Source: Streptomyces sp. Tue6028
GTDB taxonomy: Bacteria; Actinomycetota; Actinomycetes; Streptomycetales; Streptomycetaceae
Assembly (NCBI RefSeq): GCF_002300165.1
Contig: NZ_MLCE01000032.1
Location: 130,057-194,056 of the forward strand
DNA: 64,000 bases
Reading direction: 5' to 3'
Positions 59,802 through 64,000 of this stretch are shown here, piece by piece. The position numbers were made by a program, and so were the translations under genes. Numbering within the stretch: position 1 is the stretch's first letter; each line of letters opens with the position of its first letter. Under the pieces are notes generated by a model that saw nothing but the letters and a program-made list of their open reading frames with translations, was not told where the DNA came from and did no database searches.

Positions 59802-60767
59802 TCAGGCCTCCGGGGCTTCGAACTTGCTGGTGCGCTGCATGCCGGCGGCCCGGCCCTTGCCCGAGATGACCAGGGCCATCTTGCGGCTGGCCTCGTCGAT
59901 CATCTCGTCGCCGAGCATCGCGGAACCCTTCTTGCCGCCCGCCTCGGACGTGTAGTAGTCGTACGCGTCCAGGATCAGCTCGGCGTGGTCGAAGTCCTCC
60001 TGGGAGGGCGAGAAGATCTCGTTGGACGCCTCGACCTGGCCCGGGTGCAGCACCCACTTGCCGTCGAAGCCGAGCGCGGCGGCGCGCTGGGCGACCTCGC
60101 GGTAGCCGTCGATGTTCCGGATCTGGAGGTAGGGGCCGTCGATCGCCTGGAGGTTGTTGGCGCGGGCGGCCATCAGGATCTTCATCAGGATGTAGTGGTA
60201 GGCGTCCGCGGGGTAGCCGGGCGGCTGCTCACCCACGACGAGCGACTTCATGTTGATGGACGCCATGAAGTCGGCCGGGCCGAAGATGATGGTCTCGACG
60301 CGCTGGGAGGCCGTCGCGATCTCGTTGACGTTGTTCAGGCCCTGGGCGTTCTCGATCTGCGCCTCGATGCCGATCTTGCCGACCTCGAAGCCCATGGTCT
60401 TCTCGATCTGCGTCAGCAGCAGGTCCAGCGCCACGACCTGCTGGGCGTCCTGGACCTTCGGCAGCATGATGCAGTCGAGGTTCTGGCCCGCGCCCTCCAC
60501 GACGGTCACGACGTCGCGGTACGTCCACTCGGTGGTCCAGTCGTTGACGCGCACGACCCGCGTCTTGCCGGTCCAGTCGCCCTCGTTGAGGAACTTCACG
60601 ATGGTGTGCCGTGCCCCGGGCTTGGCCAGCGGCGCGCACGCGTCCTCCAGGTCGAGGAAGACCTGGTCCGCGGGGAGGCCCTGGGCCTTCTCCAGGAAAC
60701 GCGGGTTGCTCCCCGGTACCGCGAGGCAGGAGCGACGCGGACGCAGACGGTTGACGGGCGTGGTCAT
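59802..60767 (-). CDS. mcl: HpcH/HpaI-family lyase, probable L-malyl-CoA/beta-methylmalyl-CoA lyase
   Basis: The 321-residue CitE-like TIM-barrel lyase has RSCLAVPGSNPRFLEKA, FLDLEDACAP (metal-binding Asp/Glu loop), RVNDWTTEW, MLPKVQDAQQV and GIEAQIENAQGLNN. It should split beta-methylmalyl-CoA to propionyl-CoA and glyoxylate, and could also use malyl-CoA. It overlaps the mutase stop by ATGA, so the two are translationally coupled. Confidence 0.85.
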   Translation of the reverse strand: MTTPVNRLRPRRSCLAVPGSNPRFLEKAQGLPADQVFLDLEDACAPLAKPGARHTIVKFLNEGDWTGKTRVVRVNDWTTEWTYRDVVTVVEGAGQNLDCIMLPKVQDAQQVVALDLLLTQIEKTMGFEVGKIGIEAQIENAQGLNNVNEIATASQRVETIIFGPADFMASINMKSLVVGEQPPGYPADAYHYILMKILMAARANNLQAIDGPYLQIRNIDGYREVAQRAAALGFDGKWVLHPGQVEASNEIFSPSQEDFDHAELILDAYDYYTSEAGGKKGSAMLGDEMIDEASRKMALVISGKGRAAGMQRTSKFEAPEA

Positions 60768-62791
60768 GCGGGGACCTCCAGGGGGTCGAGCTTGTTCGCT
60801 TTCCGGATCTCGTCGACGATACGGCCGATGATTCCGGTGATGTCGAAGTCCTTCGGTGTGAAGACCGCGGCCACTCCCGCGGCCCGCAGCTGCTCGGCGT
60901 CGGCGTTCGGGATGATCCCGCCCGCGATCACCGGGATGTCCGCGGCGCCGGCCTCACGCAGCCTCTCCAGCACGTCCGGCACCAACTGGGCGTGCGAGCC
61001 GGACAGGATGGACAGCCCGACACCGTGCACGTCCTCCGCGACAGCGGCGTCCACTATCTGTTCGGGCGTCAGCCGGATGCCCTGGTAGACCACCTCGAAG
61101 CCGGCGTCGCGGGCCCGCACGGCGATCTGCTCGGCGCCGTTGGAGTGTCCGTCCAGGCCCGGCTTGCCGACCAGGAAGCGGAGCTTGCCGACACCGAGGT
61201 CCCGTGCCGTCAGTTCCACCTTGCGACGGACCTGGGCGAGCGCGGTGCCCTCCTCGGCGGTGACCGCGACGGGCGCGGAGGAGACACCGGTCGGCGCGCG
61301 GAACTCGCCGAACACCTCGCGCAGGGCCCCGGCCCACTCGCCGGTGGTGACCCCGGCGCGGGCGCACTCCAGGGTGGCCTCCATGAGGTTGTCGGTGCCC
61401 TTGGCGGCCGCCTTCAGCCGCTCCAGCGCCTTGCACGGACGCGGGTGGTTGAACGGAGGCTGGTAGCGCGTGTCGCGCCAGTTCTCCAGGGCGCCGATCA
61501 CCCGGGCCTCGACGGCCGGGTCGACCGTCTGGATGGCGGCGTCCAGGTCGGCCGTGAGCGGGTTCGGTTCGGTGGACTCGAAGATGTTGACGCCGACGAT
61601 CTTCTCCTGGCCGGACTCGATACGGCCGCGGCGCTCGGCGTGCGAGGAGACGAGCTGCGACTTCAGGTAGCCCGACTCGACGGCGGCCATGGCGCCGCCC
61701 ATCTCCTGGATGCGGTCGATCTCGGCCAGCGACTCCTCGACGAGGGCCGACACCTTGGCCTCGATGACGTGCGAACCCTCGAAGATGTCCTCGTACTCCA
61801 GCAGGTCGCTCTCGTGTGCGAGCACCTGCTGGATGCGCAGCGACCACTGCTGGTCCCAGGGCCGGGGCAGGCCCAGCGCCTCGTTCCAGGCGGGCAGCTG
61901 CACGGCACGCGCGCGTGCGTCCTTCGAGAGGGTCACGGCCAGCATCTCGAGCACGATCCGCTGGACGTTGTTCTCCGGCTGCGCCTCGGTCAGACCGAGG
62001 GAATTGACCTGGACGCCGTACCGGAAACGCCGCTGCTTGGGGTTCTCGATGCCGTACCGCTCGCGGGTGATCTGGTCCCAGATGCGCCCGAACGCCCGCA
62101 TCTTGCACATCTCCTCGACGAAGCGGACACCCGCGTTCACGAAGAAGGAGATGCGGGCCACGACGTCGCCCTTGCGGTCCTCGGCGATCTGGCCGGACGC
62201 GAACACCGCGTCCAGGACGGCGATCGCGGTGGACATCGCGTACGCGATCTCCTGGACCGGCGTGGCGCCCGCCTCCTGCAGGTGGTAGCTGCAGATGTTG
62301 ATCGGGTTCCACTTCGGGATGTGGTTCACCGTGTAGGTGATCATGTCCGTCGTCAGACGGAGGGAGGGGCCCGGCGGGAAGACGTGCGTCCCCCGCGACA
62401 GGTACTCCTTCACGATGTCGTTCTGGGTCGTGCCCTGGAGCTTGGTGATGTCCGCGCCCTGCTCCTCGGCGACGACCTGATAGAGCGCCAGCAGCCACAT
62501 GGCCGTGGCGTTGATCGTCATCGAGGTGTTCATCTGCTCCAGGGGGATGTCCTGGAACAGACGGCGCATGTCACCGAGGTGGGAGACCGGGACCCCGACC
62601 CGGCCGACCTCGCCGCGGGCGAGGATGTGGTCGGGGTCGTAACCGGTCTGCGTCGGAAGGTCGAACGCGACCGACAGGCCTGTCTGGCCCTTCGCGAGGT
62701 TGCGTCGGTACAGCTCGTTGGACGCCTCGGCGGTGGAGTGACCGGCGTACGTGCGCATCAGCCACGGCCGGTCCTTCTGACGCTCAGTCAT
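60764..62791 (-). CDS. ecm: B12-dependent ethylmalonyl-CoA mutase (MeaA-type)
   Basis: The 675-residue mutase has the acyl-CoA-binding barrel (RPWLMRTYAGHSTAEASNELYR, FDLPTQTGYDPDHILARGEVGRVGV). A C-terminal cobalamin domain carries the base-off motif GLDGHSNGAEQIA and LSILSGSH. It rearranges ethylmalonyl-CoA to methylsuccinyl-CoA. It lies nine bases after ccr, which makes the ethylmalonyl-CoA role more likely than methylmalonyl-CoA or isobutyryl-CoA mutase. The single-subunit form is typical of MeaA. Confidence 0.9.
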   Translation of the reverse strand: MTERQKDRPWLMRTYAGHSTAEASNELYRRNLAKGQTGLSVAFDLPTQTGYDPDHILARGEVGRVGVPVSHLGDMRRLFQDIPLEQMNTSMTINATAMWLLALYQVVAEEQGADITKLQGTTQNDIVKEYLSRGTHVFPPGPSLRLTTDMITYTVNHIPKWNPINICSYHLQEAGATPVQEIAYAMSTAIAVLDAVFASGQIAEDRKGDVVARISFFVNAGVRFVEEMCKMRAFGRIWDQITRERYGIENPKQRRFRYGVQVNSLGLTEAQPENNVQRIVLEMLAVTLSKDARARAVQLPAWNEALGLPRPWDQQWSLRIQQVLAHESDLLEYEDIFEGSHVIEAKVSALVEESLAEIDRIQEMGGAMAAVESGYLKSQLVSSHAERRGRIESGQEKIVGVNIFESTEPNPLTADLDAAIQTVDPAVEARVIGALENWRDTRYQPPFNHPRPCKALERLKAAAKGTDNLMEATLECARAGVTTGEWAGALREVFGEFRAPTGVSSAPVAVTAEEGTALAQVRRKVELTARDLGVGKLRFLVGKPGLDGHSNGAEQIAVRARDAGFEVVYQGIRLTPEQIVDAAVAEDVHGVGLSILSGSHAQLVPDVLERLREAGAADIPVIAGGIIPNADAEQLRAAGVAAVFTPKDFDITGIIGRIVDEIRKANKLDPLEVPA

Positions 62792-62800
62792 CTGGGGACC

Positions 62801-64000
62801 TCAGACGTTCCGGAAGCGGTTGATGGCGTCGATGTGCTGGGCGCGCTTCTCGTGGTCGCGGACGCCCAGACCCTCCTCGGGGGCGAGCGCCAGCACGCCG
62901 ACCTTGCCCTGGTGGAGGTTGCGGTGCACGTCGTAGGCGGCCTGCCCGGTGTCCTCCAGGGAGTAGACCTTGGAGAGCGTCGGGTGGATCTTGCCCTTGG
63001 CGATCAGACGGTTGGCCTCCCACGCCTCGCGGTAGTTGGCGAAGTGCGAGCCGATGATCCGCTTCAGCGACATCCACAGGTAGCGGTTGTCGTACTCGTG
63101 CATGTAGCCCGAGGTCGAGGCGCAGGTGGTGATGGTGCCGCCCTTGCGGGTGACGTAGACCGAGGCGCCGAAGGTCTCGCGGCCGGGGTGCTCGAAGACG
63201 ATGTCGATGTCCTCGCCGCCGGTGAATTCGCGGATGCGCTTGCCGAAGCGCTTCCACTCCTTCGGGTCCTGCGTGCGCTCGTCCTTCCAGAACTTGTAGC
63301 CCTCGGCGCTGCGGTCGATGATCGCCTCGGCGCCCATCGAGCGGCAGATGTCCGCCTTCTGCTCGCTGGAGACGACACAGATCGGGTTGGCGCCGCCGGC
63401 CAGCGCGAACTGGGTGGCGTACGAGCCGAGCCCGCCGCTCGCGCCCCAGATCAGCACGTTGTCGCCCTGCTTCATGCCGGCGCCGTTGCGGGAGACCAGC
63501 TGCCGGTAGGCGGTGGAGTTCACCAGACCGGGAGCGGCGGCCTCCTCCCACGACAGGTGGTCGGGCTTCGGCATCAGCTGGTTGGACTTGACCAGGGCGA
63601 TCTCGGCGAGTCCGCCGAAGTTGGTCTCGAAGCCCCAGATGCGCTGCTCGGGGTCGAGCATCGTGTCGTTGTGGCCGTCCGAGGACTCCAGCTCGACCGA
63701 CAGGCAGTGCGCGACGACCTCGTCGCCGGGGTGCCAGGCGTTCACGCCCGGGCCGGTGCGCAGGACGACGCCCGCGAGGTCGGAGCCGATGATGTGGTAC
63801 GGCAGGTCGTGGCGCTTGGTCAGCTCGCTGAGCCGGCCGTAGCGCTCCAGGAAGCCGAAGGTCGACAGCGGCTCGAAGATCGAGGTCCACACGGAGTTGT
63901 AGTTGACCGAGGAGGCCATGACGGCCACCAGGGCCTCGCCCGGGCCGAGCTCCGGCACCGGCACGTTGTCCAGGTGGATCGACTTGCGGGGGTCCTTGTC
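62801..64000 (-). CDS. ccr: crotonyl-CoA carboxylase/reductase (5' end beyond the window)
   Basis: The 400 codons visible run to the right edge in frame; the N-terminal 50 or so residues are missing. The protein is a zinc-free medium-chain dehydrogenase/reductase with NADPH motif GASGGLGSYATQFALAGGA. Features that identify Ccr are MASSVNYNSVWTSIFEP, ETNFGGLAEIALVKSNQLMPKP, FEHPGRETF and ASTSGYMHEYDNRYLWM. It reductively carboxylates crotonyl-CoA to ethylmalonyl-CoA, the first committed step, and in Streptomyces also supplies polyketide extender units. It is the first visible gene of the operon. Confidence 0.93.
   Translation of the reverse strand, partial: DKDPRKSIHLDNVPVPELGPGEALVAVMASSVNYNSVWTSIFEPLSTFGFLERYGRLSELTKRHDLPYHIIGSDLAGVVLRTGPGVNAWHPGDEVVAHCLSVELESSDGHNDTMLDPEQRIWGFETNFGGLAEIALVKSNQLMPKPDHLSWEEAAAPGLVNSTAYRQLVSRNGAGMKQGDNVLIWGASGGLGSYATQFALAGGANPICVVSSEQKADICRSMGAEAIIDRSAEGYKFWKDERTQDPKEWKRFGKRIREFTGGEDIDIVFEHPGRETFGASVYVTRKGGTITTCASTSGYMHEYDNRYLWMSLKRIIGSHFANYREAWEANRLIAKGKIHPTLSKVYSLEDTGQAAYDVHRNLHQGKVGVLALAPEEGLGVRDHEKRAQHIDAINRFRNV

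Overview
The window is about 72% G+C, with GC-rich third codon positions, many GTG starts, frequent ATGA/GTGA gene overlaps, F420-type and NCS1 genes and intergenic repeats typical of Streptomyces. It reads as ordinary chromosome of a Streptomyces or close relative: no integrase, transposase, phage, CRISPR or tRNA was seen. About 57 protein genes are supported. The last gene runs off the right edge.

Layout. (1) 0-9 kb: a deleted glutamate-type ABC ATPase remnant, a secreted S15/CocE-type hydrolase behind repeated GTTAC/GTAAC sites, an unknown single-pass membrane protein, a secreted gamma-glutamyltransferase, and a methionine aminopeptidase that shares a tiny divergent promoter with a small HTH regulator. 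(2) 9-18 kb: a reductive pyrimidine/hydantoin catabolic cluster with two paralogous ureidopropionase-like amidohydrolases, a class III aminotransferase, a PucR regulator, a dihydropyrimidinase, an F420-type oxidoreductase and an NCS1 permease. (3) 18-31 kb: mixed genes, including two lipoprotein or exported proteins, an AhpD-like/methyltransferase pair facing a two-component system, a lipoate ligase-like protein, a second gamma-glutamyltransferase, an inositol-phosphatase homologue, a phytoene-desaturase-like oxidoreductase and a macro-domain protein. (4) 30.8-35.4 kb: a BlaI-type repressor facing a GT-C glycosyltransferase/UPF0104 operon, followed by a second BlaI with an M56 peptidase; matching TAC/GTA palindromes lie at the promoters. 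(5) 35.4-41.5 kb: a SmtB/CzrA-type metal sensor with a P1B-4 metal ATPase, Ada-AlkA plus Ogt alkylation repair, and a Na/Pi cotransporter. (6) 41.6-49.8 kb: a sirtuin, a GT2-TPR protein, a GT-C enzyme, a secreted Gly-X-Thr collagen-like protein, a Nudix hydrolase, an ADP-ribosylglycohydrolase and glycerate kinase. (7) 50-56.3 kb: a PucR/CdaR-like regulator facing a five-gene branched-chain-type ABC importer, with a perfect 18-bp palindrome between them. (8) 56.4-64 kb: pssA and psd (phospholipid synthesis), then five tightly packed genes of the ethylmalonyl-CoA pathway (ccr, ecm, mcl, mch, mcd).

The two most promising candidates for undescribed systems are the BlaI-controlled membrane glycosyltransferase/flippase-like operon, which may share one M56 protease between two repressors, and the collagen-like protein whose repeat carries Thr at every third position beside a GT-C glycosyltransferase. 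A third is an F420-dependent enzyme sitting where a dihydropyrimidine dehydrogenase would be expected. Functional assignments come from motifs and context read by eye; no database search was run.
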